A DNA stretch of 63,006 nt from Pseudomonadaceae bacterium (GCA_900766265.1 CAAFUS010000007.1:1-63006), one strand, 5' to 3'. Positions 35,867 through 44,625 are shown, counted from the stretch's first letter. A program made the numbers and translations. Notes: generated by a model from the letters alone, not told the origin.

Positions 35867-36820
35867 TTACTTGATGACGCCAGCTTCCTTGTAGAACCGC
35901 TCGGCGCCCGGGTGCAGCGGAATCGGCAGGTTCTCGGCGGCTTTGTCCAGCTTGATGTCGTGGGCGGCGGAGTGCGCGTTGCCCAGGCGTTCGAGGTTGT
36001 CGAACATCAGCTTGGTCATCTGGTAAACGACTTCGTCGGACACGCCTTCGTGGGTCACCAGGATGTTGTTGATGGCCACGGTGGGGACGTCGGTGGACTG
36101 GCCGTCATAGGTGTCGGCCGGGATAGTGGCGGACAGGTAGGCGGCGTTGTCGATCTTGGCGACTACGTCTTCGGGAATCGAGACGAAGGTGATGGGCATG
36201 GTCGAGGCCAGGTCGCGAATCGCCGCCATGCCAAGGCCGGAGGACTGCAGGGTGGCATCGAGCTGACGGTTCTTGATCAGTTCGACCGACTCAGCGTAAG
36301 GCAGGAATTCGACTTTGCCCATGTCCTCGTAGGTCAGGCCGGCAGCCTTGAAGATCGCGCGGGCGTTGAGCTCGGTACCGGACTTGGGCGCGCCGACAGA
36401 GATGCGCTTGCCCTTGAGGTCTTCGAGGGTCTTGATGCCCGAATCGCGGCTGGCGACGATCTGGATGTAGTTCGGGTAGGTCCCGGCGACGGCGCGCAGC
36501 TTCTTCAGCGGCACCTTGAAGCCGGCGTCCTCGACACCGTTCCAGGCATCGGCGACCGAGTCACCCAGCGCGAAAGCCAGCTCCCCACGTCCTGCTTGCA
36601 GCAGCGTCAGGTTTTCCACCGAAGCCTTGGTGGCCTGGACCGAGGTCTTGGCGCCGTCGATCTTGTTGTACTGCTGCGACAGGGCGACGCCAATCGGGTA
36701 GTACACACCGCTGGTACCGCCGGTGAGGATGTTGATGAAGGTCGGTGCGGCGACTGCCGCCGTGCTGGCGCTGAAGGCCGCAGCGGCGGCGAGCAGGGTA
36801 AAGCGCTTGCTCAGTTTCAT
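35867..36820 (-). CDS. TAXI-family TRAP transporter solute-binding receptor
   Basis: A 317-residue periplasmic protein with signal peptide MKLSKRFTLLAAAAAFSAST to about AVA-APTF. The family-defining ILTGGTSGVYYPIGVALSQQ follows at once. VGAPKSGTELNARAIFKAAG and LPYAESVELIKNRQLDATL are further typical blocks. The start at 36820 has GGAG 7 bases upstream. TAXI receptors have been linked to glutamate, 2-oxoglutarate and other anions; the ligand here is unknown. It is the first gene of a three-gene minus-strand operon. Confidence 0.92.
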   Translation of the reverse strand: MKLSKRFTLLAAAAAFSASTAAVAAPTFINILTGGTSGVYYPIGVALSQQYNKIDGAKTSVQATKASVENLTLLQAGRGELAFALGDSVADAWNGVEDAGFKVPLKKLRAVAGTYPNYIQIVASRDSGIKTLEDLKGKRISVGAPKSGTELNARAIFKAAGLTYEDMGKVEFLPYAESVELIKNRQLDATLQSSGLGMAAIRDLASTMPITFVSIPEDVVAKIDNAAYLSATIPADTYDGQSTDVPTVAINNILVTHEGVSDEVVYQMTKLMFDNLERLGNAHSAAHDIKLDKAAENLPIPLHPGAERFYKEAGVIK

Positions 36821-37031
36821 GGAAGATCTCCGTTTCATTGTTATTAGTAACGCTGGTTTTCACGACAGACGATGCGGCATCACCTGAAGGTGAACGGGCA
36901 AGAACACGTGGGCGTTATCGAGGAGCGCTTCATTGGGAAGGCTGGGGCGATGGCGGTTGCATTCTTGTCGTTGGTCGTCGCATCGAACACTGAACACATA
37001 GCATGCACCGTGCCAGTCGGGCAATTGGCGT

Positions 37032-37067
37032 CGATCCGGGGCGCAGCGGCAGGCGCGCCCCGGATCG
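37032..37067. repeat. Perfect 13-bp inverted repeat with 10-base loop
   Basis: CGATCCGGGGCGC (37032-37044) is the exact reverse complement of 37055-37067. A second hairpin GGCGGA-aa-TCCGCC follows at 37101-37114. No T-run follows in either direction, so it is not a standard terminator. It lies between two divergent operons. Confidence 0.7.
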
Positions 37068-37219
37068 GCGGCATACTTCCGCTTATCACTCTTTGCCGTA
37101 GGCGGAAATCCGCCGATTCATGAGCTGCAGCCATGGCCCAAAGCTCTGTTACGTATTCCGGAGGGCTTAGATTGTTAGCAACCTATGCTTGAGCCGCGCC
37201 GATTTGATAGAGTTTCCCG

Positions 37220-37238
37220 TTGATGAGAATCATTCCAA
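37220..37238 (+). promoter_or_regulatory. Fur box upstream of the ferric siderophore ABC operon
   Basis: TTGATGAGAATCATTCCAA matches the Fur consensus core well (about 11 of 15 core positions, with the GAGAATCATT centre). It lies about 40 bases upstream of the binding-protein start. Iron repression through Fur is the expected control. Confidence 0.7.
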
Positions 37239-37275
37239 TGGCGAGGGCGCCATTGTTCCAACGACGAGGATCGGT

Positions 37276-38214
37276 ATGTTCATTACCTCTACCCAGCGGC
37301 GCTCCGGCCTGTTGCGGACGTTTTCAATCGCCGCGGCATTTCTTGCGAGCCTGTGCGCGGGGCTGGCCAATGCGCAGGCTCGCACCCTGGAGACCGCCAA
37401 AGGTCCGGTGAAGATCGATTCAACGCCCCAGCGCGTGGTGACCTTGGACGAAGGCGCACTCGATCTGGTGCTGGCGCTCGGCATCCAGCCGGTCGGAACC
37501 GTCGCAACGCGGGGTGCGGAAGGTGTTAGCGAGTACCTCAAGGACAAGGCCGGGGCCGTTACCATCGTCGGCTCGACCCGGGAGCCGAACCTCGAATCCA
37601 TCCTGCGAACCAAGCCGGATTTGATCCTGGCTTCGGAATTCATCAGCGACCAGACCTATGCGCTGCTCAGCCGCGTCGCACCGACGGTGATTCCCCGCAC
37701 CAGCTCGATGAGCGACTGGCGCGAGCGTGCGCGCGAATACGCCAGTGCCCTGGACAAGGCCGAAGAGGCCGATGAGCTGATCGCCCGGTTCGACGAGCGC
37801 GCCGCTTCCCTCGGGCAGCGACTGCCCGAAGGGCTTAGCGTGTCGCTGCTGCGCTGGAACCCCCAGGGCCCGATCCTGATGTCGAGCAAGGTGTTCGCCG
37901 GGCAGATCCTGCGCCAGCTCGGCCTGGAAACCCCCGAGCTGGCCGGCCAACTGGGCAACAAGCCGCACAGCGATACGCTGAGCCTGGAAAATCTCAGCCG
38001 CGCCGATGCCGACTGGCTGCTGGTTGCGACCCTCAACCCGCAAGGCGAGGAAACCCTGCAGCAGGCTTCCCGGCAGCCTGCGTTCACCCGTCTCGAGGCG
38101 GTGAAGAATGGACGCATGGCTACCGTTGACGGCCAGCTCTGGTCCAGCGGTTCGGGCGTGCTCGCCGCCGAGCGGCTGCTCGACGACGTGGAGCGGATCC
38201 TGTTGGCCCAATGA
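37276..38214 (+). CDS. Iron-siderophore ABC transporter periplasmic binding protein (FecB/FhuD type)
   Basis: A 312-residue exported protein; the start at 37276 (MFITSTQRRSGLLRTFSIAA) follows an ACGAGGA site, and a signal peptide ends near ANA-QAR. The class III binding-protein fold is indicated by TPQRVVTLDEGALDLVLALG, KPDLILASEFISDQTYALLS and the helical backbone linking two lobes. It delivers ferric siderophore or ferric citrate to the two permeases that follow. Its end overlaps the next gene by ATGA. No outer-membrane receptor or sigma factor is beside it. Confidence 0.9.
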   Translation: MFITSTQRRSGLLRTFSIAAAFLASLCAGLANAQARTLETAKGPVKIDSTPQRVVTLDEGALDLVLALGIQPVGTVATRGAEGVSEYLKDKAGAVTIVGSTREPNLESILRTKPDLILASEFISDQTYALLSRVAPTVIPRTSSMSDWRERAREYASALDKAEEADELIARFDERAASLGQRLPEGLSVSLLRWNPQGPILMSSKVFAGQILRQLGLETPELAGQLGNKPHSDTLSLENLSRADADWLLVATLNPQGEETLQQASRQPAFTRLEAVKNGRMATVDGQLWSSGSGVLAAERLLDDVERILLAQ

Positions 38215-39212
38215 GTTCCACGCACCGGTCGCTCGGCAGGATGCTTCTGCTGGCCGTTGCGGCGTTACTGCTGTTGGTCCTGGCGAGCCTGTTGTTTGGT
38301 GCGGGCCAGGTCAGCCCCTGGCGCAGCCTGATGACGCTGGGTGGGGCTGCCGACCCTAGTGCCCGCTTCGTGATCATCGAACTGCGTCTGCCGCGTACCC
38401 TGCTGGGCATTCTAGTGGGCGTTGCCCTGGGTGCGGCCGGCACCGTGCTGCAGTCCGCCACCCGCAACCCCCTCGCCGAGCCCGGGCTGCTCGGCGTCAG
38501 CGCCGGCGCTTCGTTCGCGGTGGTGCTGGCCGTCAGCCTGGGCACCAGCTCCAGCAGCGCCAACCTCGCGGTGGCGATCAGCGGCGCGCTGATCGGTTGC
38601 GCTCTGGTGATGCTGGTCACCCGGGTCCGGGGCGTGGGTGACGACCCGGTCCGGCTGGTCCTGGCCGGTGCCGCTTTCAGCAGCATTCTCTTCGCCGCCA
38701 GCACCCTGATCATGCTGTACGACCAGCGCACTGCCGACGACATTCGCTTCTGGATCATCGGGGCACTGGCGGGGCGCCCCAACGATGTCCTGGTCTGGAC
38801 GCTGCCGGGGCTGCTGCTGGGGTTGCTGGTGTTGTTGCCGATCATCCGCCCGCTGGCGGCCCTGGCGCTGGGCGAGACGATGGCCAGTGGCCTGGGCCAT
38901 CACCCGCGGGTGACCCGTATCGTGGCCCTGTTCAGCGTGGCGATACTTGTCGGCACCGCGGTCGCGGCCGCAGGCCCGATCAGTTTCGTAGGCCTGGTGG
39001 TGCCTTTCATCGCACGGCGCCTGGCCGGCCCCGACGTGCGCCGCGCGCTGTTGCTGGCGCTGCTCATCGGTCCATCGATCCTGCTCATGGCCGATATCTT
39101 TTCCCGCTTGCTGGTCAAGCCGTACGAGCTTCCGATCGGCGTGGTGACGGCGTTCATCGGTGCGCCGGTGTTGATAGCCGTCGTGCGTAACCATCGAATC
39201 CCGAGGCTTTGA
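38211..39212 (+). CDS. Iron-siderophore ABC transporter permease 1 (FecCD family)
   Basis: A 333-residue polytopic permease of the BtuC/FecCD family. RLPRTLLGILVGVALGAAGT, TRNPLAEPGLLGVSAGA and GPISFVGLVVPFIARRLAGP are the diagnostic segments, the last being the loop that meets the ATPase. It starts 4 bases inside the previous gene and pairs with a second permease, as in fecC/fecD. Confidence 0.93.
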   Translation: MSSTHRSLGRMLLLAVAALLLLVLASLLFGAGQVSPWRSLMTLGGAADPSARFVIIELRLPRTLLGILVGVALGAAGTVLQSATRNPLAEPGLLGVSAGASFAVVLAVSLGTSSSSANLAVAISGALIGCALVMLVTRVRGVGDDPVRLVLAGAAFSSILFAASTLIMLYDQRTADDIRFWIIGALAGRPNDVLVWTLPGLLLGLLVLLPIIRPLAALALGETMASGLGHHPRVTRIVALFSVAILVGTAVAAAGPISFVGLVVPFIARRLAGPDVRRALLLALLIGPSILLMADIFSRLLVKPYELPIGVVTAFIGAPVLIAVVRNHRIPRL

Positions 39213-39214
39213 GC

Positions 39215-40264
39215 ATGAGCGCATCGCATGTGCCGCCAGGCTACTGGCTGATCGAGGCAGGGCGGGTGGCGCTTCTGGTGCACCAGCGCGGGTTGCTGGC
39301 GGCGCTGTCGATCAGCGTGGCATTGCTGATCGCCAGCGCGTTGTTTTTGGCCTCCGGTAGCGCCGAGCTGGCCCCGGCCGATGCCCTTGCCGCGGCGTTC
39401 GGCCTGGGCGATCCGATGGATGTGTTCCTGGTGCGCGAGTTGCGCCTGCAGCGGCTGGTGGCCGCACTGTCGACCGGGGCGGCGCTCGGCGTAGGGGGTT
39501 GCCTGTTGCAGACGTTGGCGCGCAACCGGCTCGCGACGCCCGGCATCATCGGCATCGACGATGGCGCGACCGCATTTGCCGTGGCGTCCATCGTCGCCGT
39601 CTCGACCACCCTGGCGCCCTCGGCGCTGGCACTGGTGGGGGCGAGCACGTCCGCAGCCCTGGCCTTCGGCCTGAGTGCCGGCACCGGCGCGCGGGGCTAC
39701 CGGTTCATCGTGATCGGCATCGCCGTTGGCGCGCTGTTCGGTGCGCTGACCAATCTGATGCTCGCCCGCGCCGACATGGACAGCGCCAACCTGGCGTTCG
39801 CCTGGACGGTCGGCAGCCTGTCCGCGCGTCCGGCCCAGAGCGTCTGGCTGCTGCTGGGCGGGCTGCTGCTTTGCCTGCCGCTGGCCAAGTATCTCGGCGG
39901 CCAGCTCAGCCTGATGCGTTTTGCCGATGCAGTCGCCCTGGGCCTGGGCGTTCGCCTGCAGCGGATGCGGGTCTACACCCTGGCCATCACCGTGGTGCTC
40001 ACGGCGCTGGCGGTTGCGGTCGTCGGGCCGGTCGGTCTGGTGGCCCTGGCGGCGCCGGAGATGGCACGCTACCTGGCCGGCCATCAGGGCGTGCCGATCT
40101 GGGGCGCGGCGCTGGCCGGTGCGCTGATGATGGTGCTGGCCGATCTGGTCGGACGCACTGTGCTGTCTCCTATCGAAGTGCCGGTAGGGGTGGTAACGGC
40201 AATCATCGGCGGCCCCTACCTGTTGTGGATTTTGCTGCGCCAGTCGCGCGGGAGAGGACTATGA
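39215..40264 (+). CDS. Iron-siderophore ABC transporter permease 2 (FecCD family)
   Basis: A 349-residue polytopic permease. RELRLQRLVAALSTGAALGV, NRLATPGIIGIDDGA and GPVGLVALAAPEMARYLAGH correspond to the same motifs as in permease 1 but with clear divergence. The ATG at 39215 has GAGG 8 bases upstream; a TTG two codons earlier is also possible. The stop overlaps the ATPase start as ATGA. Confidence 0.92.
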   Translation: MSASHVPPGYWLIEAGRVALLVHQRGLLAALSISVALLIASALFLASGSAELAPADALAAAFGLGDPMDVFLVRELRLQRLVAALSTGAALGVGGCLLQTLARNRLATPGIIGIDDGATAFAVASIVAVSTTLAPSALALVGASTSAALAFGLSAGTGARGYRFIVIGIAVGALFGALTNLMLARADMDSANLAFAWTVGSLSARPAQSVWLLLGGLLLCLPLAKYLGGQLSLMRFADAVALGLGVRLQRMRVYTLAITVVLTALAVAVVGPVGLVALAAPEMARYLAGHQGVPIWGAALAGALMMVLADLVGRTVLSPIEVPVGVVTAIIGGPYLLWILLRQSRGRGL

Positions 40265-41082
40265 GTCGTTCAGCTTCACCCCTGCTCACGGCGGCCAGCA
40301 CCCGGGCGACCCTTGAGGCCCGGGAGTTGGGCCTCGCCTATGGCGACCGGCAGATCGTTCGGGACCTCTCGCTGCGCATCCCCGAAGGGCAAGTGACCGC
40401 CATAGTCGGTCCCAACGGCTGCGGCAAGTCGACCCTGCTGGCCGGCCTGTCGCGCCTGCATGCGCCGACCCAGGGCGCGGTGCTGCTCAACGGCCAGCCG
40501 ATCGACACGCAGCGCTCCCGGGACGTCGCCCGTCAGCTGGCGTTGCTGCCGCAGCAGGCGACCGCGCCCGAAGGCCTCACCGTCTACGAGCTGATCCAGT
40601 TCGGACGCCAGCCACACCAGGGACTGCTGCGCCAGTGGTCGGCCCAGGACCATGCCATTGTCGAGGCGGCGATGGCGGCGGCCGACCTCACCGAGCTGGC
40701 CCACCGGCCGCTGGAATCGATGTCCGGTGGTCAACGCCAGCGCGCCTGGATCGCCATGGCGATCGCCCAGGCGACGCCGCTGCTGCTGCTCGACGAGCCC
40801 ACCTCGGCGCTCGACCTGGGCCATCAGATCGAGGTCTTCGAGCTGATTCGCGAACTCTCGGCGGCCGGCAAGACGGTGGTGATGGTGGTTCATGACCTGT
40901 CCAGCGCCTGCCGTTACGCCGATTACCTGGTGGCGATGAACGAGGGGCGCATCATCGCCGAAGGCCCGCCGCGGGACATCGTCACGCCAGCGCTGGTGGA
41001 GCAGCTGTACGGCGTGCGCTGTGTGCTGCTCGAGGACCCGCTCACCGGCACCCCGCTGATCGCCGGCGTGAGCAAATGCTGA
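40261..41082 (+). CDS. Iron-siderophore ABC transporter ATPase (FecE/FhuC type)
   Basis: A 273-residue ABC ATPase. Walker A is VGPNGCGKSTLLAGL, the signature is ESMSGGQRQRAWIAMAIAQA, Walker B is PLLLLDEPTSALDL and the switch histidine lies in MVVHDLSSACRYAD. The order binding protein-permease-permease-ATPase with 4-base overlaps shows one translationally coupled operon under the upstream Fur box. Confidence 0.95.
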   Translation: MSRSASPLLTAASTRATLEARELGLAYGDRQIVRDLSLRIPEGQVTAIVGPNGCGKSTLLAGLSRLHAPTQGAVLLNGQPIDTQRSRDVARQLALLPQQATAPEGLTVYELIQFGRQPHQGLLRQWSAQDHAIVEAAMAAADLTELAHRPLESMSGGQRQRAWIAMAIAQATPLLLLDEPTSALDLGHQIEVFELIRELSAAGKTVVMVVHDLSSACRYADYLVAMNEGRIIAEGPPRDIVTPALVEQLYGVRCVLLEDPLTGTPLIAGVSKC

Positions 41083-41096
41083 CCGACGTCCCTCGC

Positions 41097-41122
41097 GGCC
41101 CAGGGACCTTTTGCCCCGGGCC
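41097..41122. terminator. Possible bidirectional terminator between convergent genes
   Basis: GGCCCAGGG (41097-41105) pairs with CCCCGGGCC (41114-41122) with one mismatch around an 8-base T-containing loop. It lies in the 64-base gap between the ABC operon and the aldo/keto reductase gene. No clear T-run follows. Confidence 0.35.
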
Positions 41123-41146
41123 GGACGGAAGGCCGTTTCGCCTGGT

Positions 41147-42124
41147 CTAGCGGCCCTCGGGGACCGGGACGTCCTCGGGCAACAGTTTCTCCTCCTTCAA
41201 CGCTTGCCAGAATTCGGCCGCGATCGCTGCCTCGAACTGCTGGACGTACTGTGCCGGGCGCTCCGGATTGCTGGTGCCGGGGATCGCGGCCAGCACCGCC
41301 GGATGCGCCAGGCAGAACTGCAAGGCCGCCGCGCGCATGTCGACGCCGAAGCGCTTGCAGACGGCTTCGATCTCGGCCGTCTTGCGGCGGATCTCCTCCG
41401 GCGCCTCGGCGTAGTCGTAGTTCTCCCCGCCGGCCAGCACGCCCGAGTTGAACGGCCCGCCCACGACGATGCCGACACCGCGTTCCACGCATTGCGGGAA
41501 GAGCGTATCGAGCGCCTCCCGATGATCCAGCAGCGAGTAGCGACCGGCCAGCAGAAAGACGTCCGGATCGGACTGCTCCAGGGCCATGCGGCAGGGCTCG
41601 ACCAGATTCACGCCCAGACCCCAGCCGCGGATCATGCCTTCCTCGCGCATCCGGGTCAGCGCCTTGGCCGCACCCTTCATGGCCTGATCGAAATACTCGG
41701 TCCACTGCGGGCCATGCTGGTCTTCGGACACGTCGTGGATGTACACCACGTCGATGCGATCAACGCCGAGCCGTTCAAGGCTCGCTTCGATGGAGCGACG
41801 CGCGCCGTCGGCGGAGTAATCGAGTATCCGGTGGTTGGGCAGCTCGTCGACGAATGGCGGTGCGTTGTCGGGGTTATCGGCAGGCTGCAGCAGTCGACCG
41901 ACCTTGGTGCTGAGCACGTAGTCGTCGCGGCGCTTGCCGGCCAACAATCGGCCGAAGCGTTGTTCGGACAGGCCTGCGCCATAGTGCGGCGAGGTGTCGT
42001 AGTAGCGAATGCCGGCCTCCCAGGCGGCCGCCAGTGTGGCGTCCGCGGTAGCTTCGTCGAGTGGCTTGAACATGTTGCCCAACGGCGCGCCGCCAAAACC
42101 GAGGCGTGGAAGCGTGATACGCAT
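41147..42124 (-). CDS. Aldo/keto reductase (D-threo-aldose/pyridoxal dehydrogenase-like)
   Basis: A 325-residue NAD(P)-dependent TIM-barrel oxidoreductase. The start at 42124 (MRITLPRLGFGGAPLGNMFK) has a GGGGGA site. Asp and Tyr of the catalytic tetrad lie in RYYDTSPHYGAGLSEQ, Lys in VLSTKVGR and His in VVYIHDV. The overall pattern resembles D-threo-aldose 1-dehydrogenase, L-fucose dehydrogenase and pyridoxal 4-dehydrogenase, which act on sugars or pyridoxal. It stands alone, so its substrate is not indicated by context. Confidence 0.87.
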   Translation of the reverse strand: MRITLPRLGFGGAPLGNMFKPLDEATADATLAAAWEAGIRYYDTSPHYGAGLSEQRFGRLLAGKRRDDYVLSTKVGRLLQPADNPDNAPPFVDELPNHRILDYSADGARRSIEASLERLGVDRIDVVYIHDVSEDQHGPQWTEYFDQAMKGAAKALTRMREEGMIRGWGLGVNLVEPCRMALEQSDPDVFLLAGRYSLLDHREALDTLFPQCVERGVGIVVGGPFNSGVLAGGENYDYAEAPEEIRRKTAEIEAVCKRFGVDMRAAALQFCLAHPAVLAAIPGTSNPERPAQYVQQFEAAIAAEFWQALKEEKLLPEDVPVPEGR

Positions 42125-42442
42125 AGGTCCCCCTGATTCGTCTGGATGAGTACCGCATGCACGGCGTTCTTCATCCGAACAGGCACTCCGGACGATCGTT
42201 CCGGGCAATGGTCGGGTCGCGGCAGGCCTCGGCAGACGGACAACGCCCGGTGATCGTCAATCGAGGCGATCGAAAACCGGAGCGTGCCTTTTACCTCCGT
42301 TCGTGGTGCCATCTCGAAGCAGACGTCAGAGGCTCTCGCCGTCACCCTGCAGAGCAGAATCGGTTCCGTGCGGGTCTCATGGCTATGCGATCGGCCTCCG
42401 CTGGCCCTGCGTTTCTTCCCCTGTGACTGCGCTAGGACTCCC
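42125..42442. other. Gene-free stretch between the aldo/keto reductase and ZIP genes
   Basis: This 318-base divergent gap must contain both promoters. I see a near-palindrome around 42188-42204 but no Fur or Zur-like box, hairpin with T-run, or supported coding frame. Confidence 0.4.
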
Positions 42443-43369
42443 ATGGCAAACCTTTCGGACTACACCACTTTCCGCGCCGCCTGGCTGGCACAGGCTCAGG
42501 CCCGTCCGCGGCTCGCGCTAGGCTTCGGCGGCGTCGGGCTGATCGTTCTCGGTCTGCTCGTGGCGAGCCTCTATAACGCTTTCCAGGGGGATAACCAGTC
42601 GCACCTGGCCTATGCCTTGCTCGGGGGCAGTGCCGGGTTTGCCGCGACGGCTGTCGGCGCCATGCTGGCGGTGGGCTTTCGTGAAATCTCCGGCCGCACC
42701 CAGGACAGCATGCTCGGCTTCGCCGCCGGCATGATGCTGGCGGCCAGTTCGTTCTCATTGATCCTGCCGGGCATGGAGGCCGCCGAGGCGATCTTCGGCA
42801 ACGGGCCGGCGGCGGCCCTGACCGTGGCCGTCGGGCTTGGTCTGGGCGCCTTGCTGATGCTGGGCCTGGACCATTTCACGCCTCACGAGCACGAGAGCGT
42901 CGGCCGCTGTGGCCCGAATGCCGCCCGCATCAGCCGGGTCTGGCTGTTCGTCCTGGCGATCACGCTCCACAACCTGCCCGAGGGCATGGCCATCGGCGTC
43001 AGCTTCGCCAGCGGCGATCTTAAGGTCGGTCTGCCGCTCACCACGGCGATTTCCATCCAGGATATTCCCGAGGGGCTGGCGGTGGCGCTGGCGTTGCGCA
43101 CGACCGGACTTTCGGCCTGGAAGTCGGCGCTGGTAGCCATGGCGTCAGGGCTGATGGAGCCACTCGGGGCGCTGGTAGGGCTGGGCATATCGAGCGGGTT
43201 CGCCGTGGCCTACCCGATGAGCATGGGCCTGGCGGCGGGAGCGATGATCTTCGTGGTATCCCACGAGGTGATCCCCGAGACCCACCGCAACGGCCACCAG
43301 ACACCGGCCACCGTTGGCCTGATGGTGGGCTTCGGCGTGATGATGTTCCTCGACATGGCCCTCGGTTGA
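42443..43369 (+). CDS. ZIP-family divalent metal transporter (GufA/ZupT type)
   Basis: A 308-residue membrane protein with about eight hydrophobic segments. The metal-binding helices carry LAITLHNLPEGMAIGVSFA (HNxPEG) and SIQDIPEGLAVALAL, the paired motifs of ZIP carriers, which move Zn2+, Fe2+ or Mn2+ into the cytoplasm. The histidine-bearing loop LDHFTPHEHES before them is typical of the variable metal-rich loop. The start at 42443 (MANLSDYTTFRAAWLAQ) is preferred to an upstream in-frame ATG because of an AGGA site. Metal specificity cannot be read. Confidence 0.87.
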   Translation: MANLSDYTTFRAAWLAQAQARPRLALGFGGVGLIVLGLLVASLYNAFQGDNQSHLAYALLGGSAGFAATAVGAMLAVGFREISGRTQDSMLGFAAGMMLAASSFSLILPGMEAAEAIFGNGPAAALTVAVGLGLGALLMLGLDHFTPHEHESVGRCGPNAARISRVWLFVLAITLHNLPEGMAIGVSFASGDLKVGLPLTTAISIQDIPEGLAVALALRTTGLSAWKSALVAMASGLMEPLGALVGLGISSGFAVAYPMSMGLAAGAMIFVVSHEVIPETHRNGHQTPATVGLMVGFGVMMFLDMALG

Positions 43370-43433
43370 GCAGCGAACTGACGTTCGGTATCAGCCGCTG
43401 GCCAGAGGCCGCCGGAACGTGACGCAGGTCATG

Positions 43434-44396
43434 TCAGATGGCGTTACGCAGGCTGAGCCGTTCCGGGTGCGGTTGCAGGTAGGCCTGACGGGCCAGGTAG
43501 TCATCCGGGTGCTGGCGCAGGTGGTGCTTGAGCAGCGTCAGCGGCACCACCAGCGGCACGATGCCCTCGCGGTACTGGCTGATCAGATGCTGCATCTCCT
43601 GTTTCTCGTCCGCGCTCAGGGCACGCTTGAGGTAGCCGGCCAGGTGCTGCAGGACGTTGCTGTGCGTGCCGCGTGTGGCCGTCTTCCTTAGGGCGACCAT
43701 CAACTGGCTGAAATAGCGCGCGCCCACCTCGCGCAGGGGTTGCCCGCCAAGGTTCGACAAGCGCTGGCCGAGCGCGCGGTACTGCTGCGGGTCGTGGGCC
43801 ATCAGCTGGTACTTGTAGCGCGCGTGGTAATCGATGAGCGCCTTGGCCGTCAGCTCGCCGGCCAGAAGCCGCTGCCATTCGGCATAAGCGAATACGCGAG
43901 TCAGGAAGTTTTCCCGCAGCACCGGGTCGTTGAGTCTGCCGTCTTCTTCCACCGGCAGATCAGGGCGGGCCTTGAGCAGCTCGCGGGCGAAGATACCGGT
44001 GCCGCCGCGCTCGCCGGGGCGGCCATCGTGGCGGTAGACCTTGACCCGTTCCATGCCGCAGGACGGCGATTTCTGCATCAGGATGTAGCCGCAGATGTCA
44101 CCCAGCTCCCCGGCCATGCGCTGACCATAAGCGGCCAGCGCATCGGTAACGTCCCGTTTGCGGTCTACCGTGCCGACCGCACGTGGATCGCCGGGATCTC
44201 CGATCAGCCGGATCGGCTCACGGGGCGTCCCCAGCCCGATCGCAGCTTCCGGGCACACTGGAACGAAGTCGAAATGGTCGGCCAATGTCTGGCTGCACAG
44301 GCGCGATTCCTTGTGCCCGCCGTTGTAGCGCACCGGATGGCCCAACAGGCAGGCGCTGATGCCGATGCGGATTCGCGGCGTGTGAGGGGTAGGCAT
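43434..44396 (-). CDS. DUF523-DUF1722 protein (TudS-like desulfurase domain plus YbgA domain)
   Basis: A 320-residue two-domain protein. The N-terminal DUF523 part has cysteines at 16 (GISACLLGHPVRYNGGHK), 48 (PVCPEAAIGLGTPREP) and 113 (KSPSCGMERV). In the related 2-thiouracil desulfurase TudS three such cysteines hold a [4Fe-4S] cluster. The C-terminal DUF1722 part (LIDYHARYKYQLMAHDPQQY) matches E. coli YbgA, which is encoded next to the photolyase gene phrB. It faces away from hemH across a promoter region holding TGTACA-type boxes, which suggests light control. Action on damaged or thiolated pyrimidines is a guess. Confidence 0.85.
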   Translation of the reverse strand: MPTPHTPRIRIGISACLLGHPVRYNGGHKESRLCSQTLADHFDFVPVCPEAAIGLGTPREPIRLIGDPGDPRAVGTVDRKRDVTDALAAYGQRMAGELGDICGYILMQKSPSCGMERVKVYRHDGRPGERGGTGIFARELLKARPDLPVEEDGRLNDPVLRENFLTRVFAYAEWQRLLAGELTAKALIDYHARYKYQLMAHDPQQYRALGQRLSNLGGQPLREVGARYFSQLMVALRKTATRGTHSNVLQHLAGYLKRALSADEKQEMQHLISQYREGIVPLVVPLTLLKHHLRQHPDDYLARQAYLQPHPERLSLRNAI

Positions 44397-44407
44397 GGCG
44401 GACCTCT

Positions 44408-44444
44408 CGTACAGGAAACTTCTACATGACCGAAAGCTTGTACA
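44408..44444 (-). promoter_or_regulatory. LitR/PplR-type box upstream of the DUF523-DUF1722 gene
   Basis: On the minus strand TGTACA (44444-44439) is followed after exactly 12 bases by TGTAGA (44426-44421) and after 7 more by TGTACG (44413-44408). I recall the Pseudomonas putida PplR1 box as T(G/A)TACA-N12-TGTACA, so this is a one-mismatch match. It lies 12-48 bases before the ATG at 44396. Confidence 0.6.
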
Positions 44445-44625
44445 GGTTAGTTAATCATAGAGCGGATCCTGTCCAAGTCAAAAGCGGCTGCACCGGCGCT
44501 ATAGCGCCCGGTCAGGCACCAGCGCGCCCATCGGTGCCAAGCGGCCCCGTCGTCGACCCCAGAGGAAGAATCGCCATCTGCACGGTGGGATGAAGGCTCG
44601 ACCTACACGGTGAGCCACTGTAAGT

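Larger units (their letters stand above)
36821..37275. other. Divergent intergenic region with two hairpins and a Fur box
   Basis: No gene is supported in this 455-base stretch; a short open frame at 36872-37123 lacks any family motif. It contains a perfect 13-bp inverted repeat, a second 6-bp hairpin at 37101-37114 and a Fur-box-like sequence near the iron-transport gene. Each of these is described separately or in the findings. Confidence 0.5.

Noticed and set aside
34169..36847. 892-codon open frame on the plus strand opposite the TRAP operon
   Set aside because: Composition is Gln/His/Asp/Gly-rich low-complexity typical of antisense shadows. The minus-strand genes beneath it have clear family motifs and overlapping stops and starts.
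36872..37123. 83-codon frame between the TAXI receptor and the iron importer
   Set aside because: No ribosome site, no family resemblance, and it runs through the perfect 13-bp hairpin.
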